Below the pieces are notes generated by a model. It was not told where the DNA came from. It saw only the letters and a program-made list of their open reading frames with translations, and ran no database searches. A program made the translations under genes and the position numbers. A stretch of 64,000 bases of DNA, from contig NC_092802.1 in NCBI RefSeq assembly GCF_918797505.1, positions 8,141,480 through 8,205,479 on the forward strand, written 5' to 3'. This stretch comes from Bemisia tabaci. Taxonomy: Eukaryota > Arthropoda > Insecta > Hemiptera > Aleyrodidae. The first letter of the stretch is position 1. Each line of letters begins with the position of its first letter. This document shows positions 33,827 through 44,131 of this stretch, piece by piece.

Positions 33827-34585
33827 AAGTCCTTAGGGACACCGTAGTAGTGTGATCAGCCAATCGTAGCCCAACCTTGCGTGAGATCCTCGCAAACTCA
33901 GAGGATTTTACTGTTTTTGTAAATGTTCAACAGTCAACACCCACACGATGCCCCCCGACTGAACCTTCAGTTTGAGATTGCTCACCTCATTTGTCCACTG
34001 CAACCGCCCGAATCTACCGATAGAATCCCTCCATATCTTTTTTTCCTCTTTTTCCGTAGCTTTGTCTACCACTTTCAACCATCAGCCCGCAGTTTGAGCG
34101 CCTAGAACGGGCTTCGTCGATCGGTTCACGTCAATCGCTTCACGTTCCCATTTTTCGATCGAATCCACACCCTCCGTTCTTACAGCGTCATCGTCCATAT
34201 CTCGCCGGAGGTCTCTCAAGTCGGTATCAGCTTCGAATTTGACTTTAGCAGCTTTGAATTTGGATCATGTATAGTTTTTAATCTGATGCGGTTATTAGAA
34301 GTTGATAACTGTTTTGTTATTCCCCTTGGCTTAAAGGTTCGGCTTCTAGTTTCATCTGAAGATGTTCTCTGTTCTTGAACTGTTCCTGCATATGGTGTAA
34401 AAATTGATTCTCTTCCTGGTCGGTTAAATCCGTTAAATTTCACAGTTAATCGCTCGGGTGTTTAGTTTGGGCAATGTTCAGAAATTTGCGGAGTTAATCA
34501 TAGATTTATACCTATTATTGTCGAAGTGGTTTGAAATCAAGGATTTTCTGTTTGGTTAGAAAATTCAAGATCATTAAAAATCTCG
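33827..34585. other. No gene; one half-copy of a foldback and one 95-bp direct repeat
   Basis: 34,010-34,095 resembles one arm of the foldback at 47,003-47,289 (GTAGCTTTGTCTACCA and ATCAGCCCGCAG). 34,140-34,235 is repeated directly at 34,587-34,685 (TCGATCGAATCCACACC; TCGCCGGAGGTCTCTC). Nothing else is recognised. Confidence 0.6.
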
Positions 34586-34975
34586 TTTCCATTTTCCGAT
34601 CGAATCCACACCCACATCCTCCGTTTTCACAGTGTCATCGTCCGTATCCCGCCGGAGGTCTCTTCAAGTCGGTATCGGCTCCGAGACGATCTCTGTGAGA
34701 CTTGGCAAGGGCGCTCGGCCGAAATCCTCTCGGAGGGATCTGGCCGTTTTGAAAAGCGCGCGTTGAGTGCGGAGTGCGGTGGCGGGATGCAAACGAGATT
34801 TCGCAGGGATCAGGGCGGTCGGGGCCGCGGCTCGGCAAACGCTGATTTATCCTCGCTTTGTTCGACACGACCACGCAAGAGTCTGAGCGGCAGCCGCCGT
34901 GAGAGGTTTTCCGCGTTTCCACTCCCGATAACGGATATCGTCCACGTGCGCACTACTCCACAGCTGTTGATGTGA
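34586..34975. other. CpG-rich patch
   Basis: Dense CpG, for example GGTCGGGGCCGCGGCTCGGC at 34,817-34,836, in an AT-rich setting. It could be a promoter or 5' exon region, but I see no initiator, TATA or recognisable protein in any frame. Confidence 0.4.
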
Positions 34976-35013
34976 GGATCCGGAGCACCTTCGTCGCCAT
35001 GGCTAGAGTGCCT

Positions 35014-35180
35014 CAGTGGCGTAGCGTGCTTTGCGATATATCGATTAATCTGCCATTTAAACCTATGGAAAAGGATCGATAGGCAGGGTGTTCGCAACGA
35101 ACGCCTTAATAATCGATTCCCTACCACAGCTTCAAATGGGGGGAAAATCGATAATCGACCAATCACGCCTCGCCACTAAT
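35014..35180. mobile_element. hAT-type MITE, CAGTGGCGTAGCGTG family
   Basis: The left end is CAGTGGCGTAGCGTGCTTTG and the right end has decayed to CGCCTCGCCACT. The flanks GAGTGCCT and, 8 bases beyond the right end, GAGTACCT are probably the old duplication. The related locus at 36,050-36,080 reads GAGTACC with no element. Confidence 0.8.
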
Positions 35181-35202
35181 GGGAGGAGTACCTATATGTA
35201 TA

Positions 35203-35366
35203 CTGCCGTGCTAAGGAAGAACGTCGTATGAGCCGTCAGACGTTGTCAAGTTTCCTCCAATATAAACCGAAATTACACCGAGAAAACAGATTGGTAGAAT
35301 TCACCATTCCTTCACGCCGTATTTCACTCCGCGTGGATACAGTCGATTCTGCCAGAGGAATAGTCA
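35203..35366. mobile_element. CTGCCGTG-family MITE end joined to a CACCGAG element
   Basis: CTGCCGTGCTAAGGAAGAAC starts the MITE. At a TA it runs into CACCGAGAAAACAGATTGGT, the end of the nested element that is complete at 36,154-36,789. This block is a direct repeat of 36,081-36,246. The right halves of both elements are missing here. Confidence 0.75.
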
Positions 35367-35368
35367 CA

Positions 35369-35627
35369 TGGATTGCACTTTGCAAAAAGGAACCACTAGC
35401 ATTGCAATGATGCTAAGATTGTGCAACTTCATTTTTTGCAATAAAATTGCGGAAATCGTGAAAAACTATAGAATTTAGATGGTAATTTTTGTCTTAAATT
35501 TAGAGTTTTTAGCAAGTAAAATAGAAACTATTAATGGATAATCGGGTTTTGCCACCAAGACAAAAGAAGTTGCACAATCTTAGCAACATTGTAATGCTAG
35601 TGGTTCCTTTCTGCAAAATGCAATCCA
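35369..35627. mobile_element. Foldback MITE of the TTGCAAAAAGGAACC family
   Basis: Left GGATTGCACTTTGCAAAAAG, right CTGCAAAATGCAATCC, with inner arms TTGCAATGATGCTAAGATTG and AATCTTAGCAACATTGTAAT. This is a well preserved 259-bp copy. Confidence 0.88.
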
Positions 35628-35632
35628 ATTCA

Positions 35633-36046
35633 CACTTGAAAAAAAAATCTCGGTGTATATACTAAGAAAAGGGTAAAATTACCAAGAATTCAGGGTTCTA
35701 TTTGATCCCAGTTTTTTCTTGGTAAAATTACCATTTATGGAATTGGTAATTTCATCGAGAAATCTCGGTAAAATTATTGAACTTTCTTGGTAATTTTACC
35801 GGACCTTGGTAAAAACGCCAATATTTTTTATCGACTGTGGTAGAATTACCGAGATAAAGTGGCAAAGTTACTGGGAATTGATTACCGATAAAAGTGGTAT
35901 TCTTACCTGTAAAAACAGTAAAAATACCGGTTTTGTGGTAAACTTACCAGTCCGTCTTGGTAAAATTACCAATAATTGGTAAAAAAAAGTGAGATGGTAA
36001 AGGTACCAACGGGCCTTGGTAACAACGCAGAGAATTTTCTTCAGTG
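35633..36046. mobile_element. CACTG-end MITE with GGTAAAATTACC repeats
   Basis: Left CACTTGAAAAAAAAATCTCG, right TTCTTCAGTG. The interior has at least six versions of the palindromic motif TTGGTAAAATTACCAA, spaced irregularly and in both orientations. No frame. The motif could be a transposase or host-factor site, or the product of internal amplification. Confidence 0.75.
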
Positions 36047-36153
36047 TTCGTTGCCGTGGCTAGAGTACCAGACCTATATTCTGCCGTGCTAAGGAAGAAC
36101 GTCAGATGAGGCTTCAGACTTTGTCAATTTTCCTCCAATATAAACCGAAATTA

Positions 36154-36789
36154 CACCGAGAAAAAAGATTGGTAGAATTTACCATTCCTTCACGCCGTAT
36201 TTTACTCAGCGTGAATACAGTCGATTCTGCCAGAGGAATGGTTACATGTACCCCTACGAAGTGGCCACTAATCCTTGTGGGGGAGCAATTATTTGTGTCC
36301 GATAATCGCATCGAACAGAGCATACATTTCTCCTGCAATAACCGCACCGATATGAGAATAATGAGGCCACGTTGGATTTGAAAGGCTTATAGTTTCCAAA
36401 TCGCGCAACCAGCAATCGCGTATGCCGCGCAAACAGCACTCAAAGTCAACACATCAAGACTATACTCTCAGCAGGTCGCGGTTCGACCGGTATAAAACGC
36501 CTTCAAATGCGTGTGATACTGTGCAACACACCCAAGTTGATATAGTTGTATTCTTAGGTTCAAACCCAACTCAACTGAACTGTTCTACCGATTTAGGCAT
36601 GTCTACCTATTAAACCCTGTATTTCAAGTTGTCTCGCATATTTTATGCCCTTGACAAAGATTTAACCCTCGGCCCTGTACCAGTACATTGTAACGTTTAC
36701 CTTTCCTCTGGCAAAATTGACTCTGAATTGACGCTGCGTGAAATACAACGTGAAGGAATGGTAAATTCTACCAATCTTTTTTCTCGGTG
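36154..36789. mobile_element. TA-flanked nested MITE, CACCGAGAAAA ends
   Basis: TA at 36,152-36,153 and 36,790-36,791 flank inverted ends, CACCGAGAAAAAAGATTGGT and ACCAATCTTTTTTCTCGGTG. The arms run on for about 90 bp. A TA duplication is typical of Tc1/mariner-type elements. Its interior carries 36,246-36,675, a partial copy of the dispersed 0.86-kb repeat, giving three levels of nesting. Confidence 0.85.
36246..36675. repeat. Dispersed 0.86-kb repeat, partial copy 2
   Basis: Begins at GAAGTGGCCACTAATCCTTG and ends near GACAAAGATTTAACCCTC. Collinear with the middle of 26,744-27,600 and 58,974-59,842. Confidence 0.85.
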
Positions 36790-36932
36790 TACAGTGAGAA
36801 AATTGTGAATAGAATTTTTCGAAAATTTCAGACAATTTTGTACGCAATTTAGTCTAAAACATCCGAAAATTTCAGGGGAAAATATACATGAATGTTGTCA
36901 GAAATACATGTTTCATGAAGGTAAATTTCACT

Positions 36933-37818
36933 AGAGTGTTTTTTTTCTAAAAGGATGAGACAGACATTGTAGCTCCTATTTGTATAATTTATCATTCAGT
37001 CCAATCCGTGCAAACTTCTGCTACAGCAAAAAAAGGTTATTTCTTCTATAAAATGGCTCACAAATCAGGACGAGTGCACTGGACATGTCTAAACTACACC
37101 CTCTCACAATCTGCACAAGAAATACGCGTTTTTTCAATCTTCTCAATTTAAAAAAAAAAAAAAAAAAAAACGATAGCACTGCGCAGGTGAACATTTCGTA
37201 AAAGGAATCGTTCCATCCAACCCTTGCGCACTAAAATGCTATATTCGCAATATTCAACATGACCGACGTGAACCCGCCCAAAAGTGAAACAAGACTCTCT
37301 CTTCTTTTGTAGGGCGCTTCTCTCAATAGTAGAAGGAAGTCATTTAGTTGTCCACATTTTTCAGTCAAATAAAACGTTGAAGAATCACTAAAGAAAATTC
37401 TCAAAATTCACAAATTTTTATCAAAAGATGAACATTTCACGCCTATGTGTTACGAACCCAGATTAACGAAAAAGATCCTACTCTTAGCGCCTGTACCAAA
37501 ATGGCGTCATTATCCAAAAGGCAACACGCTATGTACCGTGTATTCATGTAACATCGGGGGGTTCAACGGTTAGAGAGGGCGCATCTGGTGGGTAGAAGCA
37601 CCCAAAATCAATGTTCGGAGATTTCAATATTAAAAGCGGATTCAAATTCTCTCCTCTCAAAAATCCGTAAACATCCGAGGAGCTGACGAAACAAAAAAAT
37701 AACATTTTAAACATAAATTAACATAGATTCGGGGGGATTCAATTTACCCACTTTCTCCCGCGTGAAAAGTTAACGAGGGATCATTGTTTGCGGTGCTCTA
37801 ATTCGTCTCCCTTGCGGT
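36933..37818. other. No gene recognised
   Basis: AT-rich, with an A run at 37,148-37,170. No shared repeats or plausible exons. Confidence 0.5.
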
Positions 37819-38069
37819 CCGCCGTGCTAAGGAAGAACGCCTTACGAACATTCGAGAGTTGCCAAATTTCCTTCAATTAAATATTTATTTTTGAGGAAAG
37901 TTATGAATATTTCTCCTTGAAATGTTCAGGGACCTCAGACGAGATTGCGAGCAAAATTATTTAAAAAATCGGAAGGAAAATATTCATAAGTTCACTAGGA
38001 ATCGTGTTTTATCAAAAGAAATTTTGCAACGCCTGAAGGTTCATACGGTGTTTTTCCTCAGCACGGGAG
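37819..38069. mobile_element. MITE of the CTGCCGTGCTAAGG family
   Basis: Left CCGCCGTGCTAAGGAAGAAC, right GTTCATACGGTGTTTTTCCT then CAGCACGGGAG. 251 bp, both ends present. Confidence 0.88.
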
Positions 38070-38320
38070 TGGTGCGGTCCATTAAAAATGCCACCGGGCC
38101 GCTCCTGGCGCGGTAGGCAACCCGCGGAGCACCCGGCAACGGCGCCCGAGCACTTAGGCAAATGGTCGGACGTCCGAGGCCTCGTTTTTGCCTTGCATTG
38201 TCGGCCGGGCGCATTTCATTAAGTCACACTTAGCGGCTACATAAAGCTAATTTAACAATGCAAATCTGTAAATTAACCCGACCCTTTTGCCTTTCGCCTT
38301 TCGTCTCGCGCGGTGGCACT

Positions 38321-38461
38321 TAGTGTATTGCGTGTATCGATATCCCCCATTTGAAGCTGTGGTAAAGAATCGATTATCAAGGTATACCCTGTTTATCGAT
38401 CCTTTTCCATAGGTTTCAACGGCAGATCGATCGATATATCGCAAAGCACGCCACGCCACTG
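38321..38461. mobile_element. hAT-type MITE with perfect 8-bp duplication (GTGGCACT)
   Basis: GTGGCACT at 38,313-38,320 and 38,462-38,469 flank a 141-bp element. The right end is GCACGCCACGCCACTG. The left end has decayed to TAGTGTATTGCGTG. Family as at 46,408-46,572. Confidence 0.92.
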
Positions 38462-38696
38462 GTGGCACTCGGATTTTATCATATTATCTTGTCGCAGCGC
38501 AGCTGGGACCCAGAGCCAAGCCCTCGGGATACAGCTTGATTCTTGTTTATAGGGGAGCTCCGCGATCCCTCTCGGTTGATTCTGTGTATTGTAATTTGGT
38601 GGATTTTCCGCGGAAATCGCTTTCGGGGCTGTTCAATATTGCGCGAGCCACTTAAGGGAGGGTTGGTTTACGGAGTCTTACGAGAGAGGCTAGAAG

Positions 38697-38981
38697 CAGT
38701 GTTCGAAACTCACAGGCGCCAACGCGCCAATTGCGCCTAAAAGATCGGCCATGGCGCCTAAAAAATGAAGGCTCTGCTGCGCCAACGTGGCCCCTAAAAA
38801 TTACCCCCTAAAAATTTGAATTTTCATATTAGGTGATTATCCGAAAACTTTCAGTGAAAGCTACTTCTATTCTTCACGATTTCATCATTTGAGCTTTTGT
38901 CTTCCCCAAGTTACAGCTACTAAAAATCGGGCTTGATGCACCACATGGCTCCTAAAACTCAAAGGTGAGTTTCGAACACTG
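38697..38981. mobile_element. hAT-type MITE, CAGTGTTCGAAACTCAC family, copy 2
   Basis: GCTAGAAG at 38,689-38,696 and 38,982-38,989 is a perfect 8-bp duplication. Ends CAGTGTTCGAAACTCACAGG and GTGAGTTTCGAACACTG. 285 bp, non-coding. Confidence 0.93.
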
Positions 38982-39203
38982 GCTAGAAGTCAGGCTCAGC
39001 GGGCTTTTCGTTGAAATTGATAGACATAGCTATAGACATGGGACGAAAGGAAGACGATCTTATCGATGGAAGTATACATAGGTGGTTTCGATGGAAGTAA
39101 TGAAATATGTTTGATGCTCCGAAGTCCGTGACAAAATATTCAATAGTAAAACAAATTATCTGGTGGATAACAAGGCTAATTTTCACGTAAATACCACCAA
39201 AAC

Positions 39204-39232
39204 GTTTCGGCTGAAAACTCAGCCTTCCTCAG
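39204..39232 (-). ncRNA. Hammerhead-ribozyme-like core
   Basis: On the minus strand: CTGAGGA, then A, then GGCTGA-GTTT-TCAGCC, then GAAAC. This fits CUGANGA, stem II, GAAA of hammerhead ribozymes, except for one extra base between the core and stem II. Stems I and III are weak in the flanks. Hammerheads are known in Penelope-like and other retroelements. Activity is unproven. Confidence 0.35.
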
Positions 39233-39736
39233 TTGGATGAAAACTGTAAAAATGGACCTTGGCTTCTAGCCCCCCCCCCCCCCCAAATTTTAGCGTACCC
39301 CAAAATCGTTTGACGTGCACAAGGAGACCATAGATATGGTGTTCTCTGCCAATTTTGAATGAAATCGAATAGATAGATTCTGAGATATCGCTGTACACAG
39401 ATATGGGGGACACCTGACGAACGGATACACATTTTTTCAAGTATGGTTATCTTGACTCCTGGGAACTTAAAACGTCCAGACATGATGAAATTTCAACTTT
39501 TTTTCCCCCTTGTAGGATGACAATACTTCCTCTACCCTAAGGTAGCGAGAAAGTAAAAAAAAAATTGTAAAAATCTAAAAGCGTACTTGGCTGTACCTTT
39601 GAAAGAGAGAATAATGTTGTTATATAACAACACTACTTAACGCTATCTAACAACATTGTTCTCGCTTTAGAAGGTACAACTAAGTTCTAAGTTTTTTTTT
39701 TATTTTTAGGTACAATTTTTTACTGTTTTTATCCAA

Positions 39737-39765
39737 CTGAGTAAGGCTGAGCTTTCAGCCGAAAC
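39737..39765 (+). ncRNA. Hammerhead-like core, inverted partner
   Basis: Reads CTGAGTA, then A, then GGCTGA-GCTT-TCAGCC, then GAAAC. The G of CUGANGA that is essential in hammerheads is T here, so this copy would be inactive even if the family is a ribozyme. Confidence 0.3.
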
Positions 39766-39879
39766 GTTCTGGTGGTACTTACATAAAAATTAAACCGCTT
39801 TGAGACGTCATCAGGCGGTATTTCCCATTTAAATACACGTATTTTACCAGATTAGGTAATTTGATCACACCTCCTCTAC

Positions 39880-42157
39880 ACTGGAAAAAAAACACATTGG
39901 ATCTAGAGTCCAGACTCTTAAAAACATCGACAAGAAAAAATACTCTTGATTCAATCGGATTTTTGCTTAAATCAAGAACCAAGGCAATATGAGCGGATTT
40001 CCTTTTGATTTAAGCAAAAATCTGAATGAATCAAGAGTATTGGCGCGTATACGTAGTATACCGCCTTTGCGATCGTTTCGACCCCCCACTCGATACAATA
40101 ACCGAGTCCCTTAGTTCCTTACCGAAAAGTGACTACCGCGAACTTCTGAGATTTTCCAAAGCCTGTAAAAAGTTTATTTATCCGTCAATAATTATGATTT
40201 AAAGATGTTTCTCATTCTGGGGCTCCCTAGTTTATGTGCAGTGAATACCAAGAGTCTACGTTACTTGGTTTTTTTTAAAAAAAGCCTAAGAGTACGACGC
40301 GCTGATTTAAAATATGCATATATAAGCAGAAACAAGCGAACTGATTCGAGGATGACTGATCAGGTCGGCACTCGTTGAATGAGAATTTCACTTCTTCGTT
40401 TTGTTTAAAACGTTGCTTTGACAGATCTCCACAACTCTGTTAAGATTTTCAAAATTTGGTACCCCTTGCTCTGATAGCCGGGGCCAGCAGGATAGTGGTA
40501 AGTGCAATCTGTGATGAGCCTCGAGACTCATTAGACCATGTGCTAACCGTGGCCCATACAGAAATTCACTCCCCTATCAGGCCAAAACAGTGCACAGGCA
40601 GGCACAAAACCCAGGTAGTGTCCCGGTCCTGGCTCGGTTCGCCGCGTCGCTTCCCAGCTGAAGAACAAAAGGCGACCCTCGCGGCCCTCGCCACAGTCAG
40701 ACCTAATTACTTTCACTCGATTACCCATTTCACCGTCACGCTGGGATCCATCAAATTTTCGAAAAAATTGTTTCGCGAGTACTTGGCAATTTTTTCCTTA
40801 CTCTCCGTTCAAAGACGAATTGAAAGAGGTCTCATTCATAAAAATCGGCCGAATAGAAGAGAAGTTGCAGTATTCGAAATTCGAAGAAATCAACGAAACT
40901 TCTCCAAACAAAAAATAAAATGAAGGGGAAAAAAGAAATGTATAAATTACAATTAAATATAATTGACCTTAGAATTTGGCAAGCAATTCAACTATATAAC
41001 GGAGAAAAAATTGGGAGAAATTACAAAAAATTTGCCTCTTGCAAGGGGCTTCCTTGTAAGAATTTTGATCTGAAGGCAAGGATTGAATACCAGCGCAATA
41101 CACCATACAATACATGGTGTGCCTGAACGAACATTTTTTTTGTGTTAAAATGGAACATTCTTTATATTTTTTAACTACAGTGTCTCTTGAGTCGTTTAAG
41201 CCAAAAAAAAATTCCGTCAAGATTCTGGAAAGTAAAGGCGCTTTAAAAGTATTCTGGGGCTATGTATCCTAACTGTGTGCACACATGGTTTCTGTTCAGC
41301 ATATCCATGTGTAAGTATTTTTACACGTAGAATCTAATTTTCACGTCAGGGAGTCGACAAATCTCGATTTTTTCGATTTTATACGGAAAATTGATGGTTT
41401 TTCGGGATTGAAATTATTATTTTTTCATGAAAAATAAATGCACCTAAAATGACTATAGCATATTGATTTTTATATATTTGCACTCACGAAATTGGTTGGT
41501 AAATTCAACGAGTGGGTGCATCGACTTGGTATATCGAGTTTCTGCAATTTTTTACGGCAAATCGGTAGATTTTCGGGATGTAGATTGCTTACCTTCAATT
41601 CATGAATGAATAAAGCATGGACATGGTTGAACTTCTGTGCATGGAAATACGTTTAAAATAACAAAATCAAGACATATCTAATGCAATTGCATTTATAATG
41701 AGTCAATTTCTTTTCAATAATATATCGGGATTTATAATAGGTACCGGTGATTTGGATATTTCAGCCCCAAAAATACCTTTAATCGACTGTATCTTTCAGG
41801 AGTTCGACAGAATTTTTTCTTTCTTCGCTTAAATTATTCCGTAGCACTTTTCTTTAAGAATCTGATAAGATATTGCTGGGGGCAGATCAAAAAACTTAAA
41901 CTCGTTCAAATGACTTTTTACATTCACAATACACGGTCTCGTCAAAGTGCGTCGTCGAAGAGTTGGATCGTATGAATTCTCTTGTTGTGCTACTTGCCTA
42001 TTTTGAAATCTCTGTAAATGAAAACTAAAGGGGTTGATATGTGTGAGTTAATGACGCGCCTTATCAACACATTGTGTTGGAGTTCACTGCTTGTTTTTTC
42101 TTGTCAATGTTTTCAAGAGTCTGGACTCTAGATCAAATGTGTTTTTTTTTCCAGTGT
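39880..42157. mobile_element. CACTGG MITE carrying a 2.05-kb cargo
   Basis: The left end at about 39,880 is ACACTGGAAAAAAAACACAT and the right end at about 42,157 is GTGTTTTTTTTTCCAGTGT. The sub-terminal AGAGTCCAGACTCTTAAAAA and its inverse match the simple MITE at 16,868-17,100. The cargo at 40,042-42,094 interrupts it after CAAGAGTAT, where the simple copy reads CAAGAGTACTTTTTC. MITE sequence resumes at CTTGTCAATGTTTTCAAGAG. Confidence 0.85.
40042..42094. mobile_element. 2.05-kb dispersed segment, copy 2
   Basis: Homologous to 30,158-32,364, with the same hairpins at both ends (40,042-40,065 and 42,065-42,079). A 155-codon frame at 40,456-40,923 lies partly in a block that is divergent from copy 1 and is disrupted there. 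No protein family is recognised. Probably a non-autonomous element. Confidence 0.7.
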
Positions 42158-42586
42158 CGTAATTGTTCATTCCGGAAATCAAAGATAAATTCATGCTCAG
42201 TTTATACAGTAGTTTCCTCTCCAACGTGAAATTTACAAGATTTCAGACACCTGCAAATTCTTTATTTTTTTCAAGAGGACCATATGACCGAACTGTTTAT
42301 TTTCCAAGAGAAGCGAGCTCTTGCGAGGTAATCCGTTGAGGGGGTTGTTTTCCTTTTTTTAAGAAGCATCTTATCTTTCATGCTGAAATGAGAATAAGAG
42401 TAATCCCCATGCTCAAGGCCCTGGCAGCACGACTCATTACGGAGCACGGCCGTTGAAATAAAAATGATGAAATGTGATTATTATCCTCGGAAAACAGGAT
42501 GCTCCATCTGCAGTTGCCTCGTTGCCATATTGGGCGCCGCTAAAACGAAGCTTCCTCCATCAGCCTGTAGATTTTATCAAATGAAG
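42158..42586. other. No gene; short shared motif
   Basis: Contains CAGACACCTGCAAATTCTTT at 42,245-42,264, shared with other dispersed repeats. Otherwise nothing is recognised. Confidence 0.45.
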
Positions 42587-42838
42587 CTGAGGAAGAATGC
42601 TGTTTGAGCCCTCAGACGCTGCAAAATTTTCATTATAAAAACGGATTTTGTAGGAAACTTGAAAATATTTTTGTTCCAATTTCTTAAAGAATTTTGTTCG
42701 AAATTTGATCCAAAGCTTCTAAAAATTTCAACGAGAATAAAATTGATATCATTCAAAAATTAATGTTATCTAAAAAAAAAAAGAAAATAAGTAACATTTG
42801 AGTGCTTCTACGAAGTTTTTCCATACCATGACAGCATG
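42587..42838. mobile_element. Diverged MITE of the CTGCCGTG family
   Basis: Left GCTGAGGAAGAATGCTGTTT then GAGCCCTCAGACGCTGC; right TTTGAGTGCTTCTACGAAGT then TTTTCCATACCATGACAGCA. The ends are strongly decayed. Confidence 0.65.
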
Positions 42839-43919
42839 TGTCTACGGGGTAACTATTGAAATTGATAGACCAAGCGGTAAACAAAGATAAAATTATGAAA
42901 CTTCAACTTTTTTTTTTAATGAGGTCAACAAAACTTCCTCTATCCGCAAGGGGAGTAAAAGTGAAAAATGGAGTGGTTCCATTCGTTGATTGGCTAATAT
43001 TAAAGAAGACGCAAAGATCCATATCTTCTCATTAATTTGTGTTAAAAGCCACCCATAATTCATCTCTGTTCGTGATCTGTTCTAATTCCACGGATATGCT
43101 TGAAGTATTCTGGGAATACGAAGGGGCTTTTAAAGGTCGGTTAAAATCAGGATGGTATCTCCGTTATTGTTGGATGTACATTGTACAGCCTCGGCGCTCG
43201 GGTGGTTCATGTTAGTTTTGATGATCTGGACGTATGTATCATGGAAGCACGCGTCTACAACTCCTGCAACTGACCCATTTATCGCATCTTGATGCCGTCA
43301 CAAATCTACACGAAGAAACGCGTTGCTCTCTCACAATGACGCATGAGATTGAGCACCGACAGCGGCATGAATATTGCAGTGAATAATTCAGACATGACAA
43401 ACAGCGTGACTATCTTTAACATTGACAACCAGCTCGAGGCCGAGTTGCGAGGGGTTGCCAGTTCTCCCCGAAAAAGGGAACGTAGGAAAGTTGTAAACCA
43501 GGGTTATCTTTCAATGTTACCCCCTCAAGATTTCTTCTTTTGAGTTTACACAACTTCCTCACAGAGAGAAATTTCTACACCAATGTTTGGTAAAGAGGGG
43601 AAGTAAAATACAAAATGAGGGGCCTAGAGGACAAAGCGCAGGGTTGCAATTTTTCATGAAAAATAAAATCTTGAAATCTCATGTGAAATATTTCGTGAAT
43701 TTTCAGAGAAATGTGAAGAATTTTGAAAAATATTTGTCAAAATTAAGAGAAAGACGATTGATTTTTGCCTTTCGGTGTTTCTTAGCACGTATGTTGCATA
43801 CCCAGCCCCTGTAAGTATGCTTCAAATTTTTCATATGCTTCGCAACTCTTGAAATTTCATGAAATAATTCACGAAAATTTTCAATATTTCATATTTTTCA
43901 TTTCACCCATACAACCCTG
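42839..43919. other. No gene recognised
   Basis: 42,850-42,890 carries a short part of the GATAGACAAAG foldback family. 43,650-43,900 is AT-rich with repeated TTTCATGAAA and TTTTTCAT motifs. No conserved frame. Confidence 0.5.
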
Positions 43920-44131
43920 ACAAGGCGCATAAGTGCAGTTTTTGCTATTTCCAGAAATACCTGTTTGAAATTACATAGATCTCTACGACGAGAGGAAAGT
44001 TCAAACTGACTTTTTAGAGCTGAAAAGTTGGAATTTGGGAACGAAATTTTATCAGAATAGGCATTCAGACTAGTTTTACTTAAAACTATTAATATCTCAA
44101 TTTATTCGGAAACCGTACTTATGCGCCTTGT
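43920..44131. mobile_element. 212-bp element with short inverted ends
   Basis: ACAAGGCGCATAAGTGCAGT at the left and ACTTATGCGCCTTGT at the right. Only about 15 bases pair strongly. It could be a MITE; no target duplication is certain. Confidence 0.55.

Larger units (their letters stand above)
36081..36932. mobile_element. CTGCCGTG-family MITE split by a nested element
   Basis: The left part is 36,081-36,153 (CTGCCGTGCTAAGGAAGAAC). The interior and right part resume at 36,790 (GAGAAAATTGTGAATAG, TGTACGCAATTTAGTC) and fade at about 36,932 without the terminal AGCACGGCAG. Confidence 0.8.
39175..39790. mobile_element. Foldback with hammerhead-like cores and inner hairpin
   Basis: The arms at about 39,188-39,250 and 39,715-39,780 are inverted copies (ACCACCAAAACGTTTCGGCT and AGCCGAAACGTTCTGGTGGT). 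Each carries a CTGA-GGCTGA...TCAGCC-GAAAC motif. Between them lies a second inverted pair around 39,577-39,695 (TACTTGGCTGTACCTTTGAA and its inverse, with AATGTTGTTATATAACAACA at the middle). A C run of 14 lies near 39,271. Confidence 0.75.

Noticed and set aside
40456..40923. A 155-codon plus-strand frame in the 2.05-kb segment
   Set aside because: The homologous copy at 30-31 kb has frameshifts and a divergent block here, and no family features are visible.
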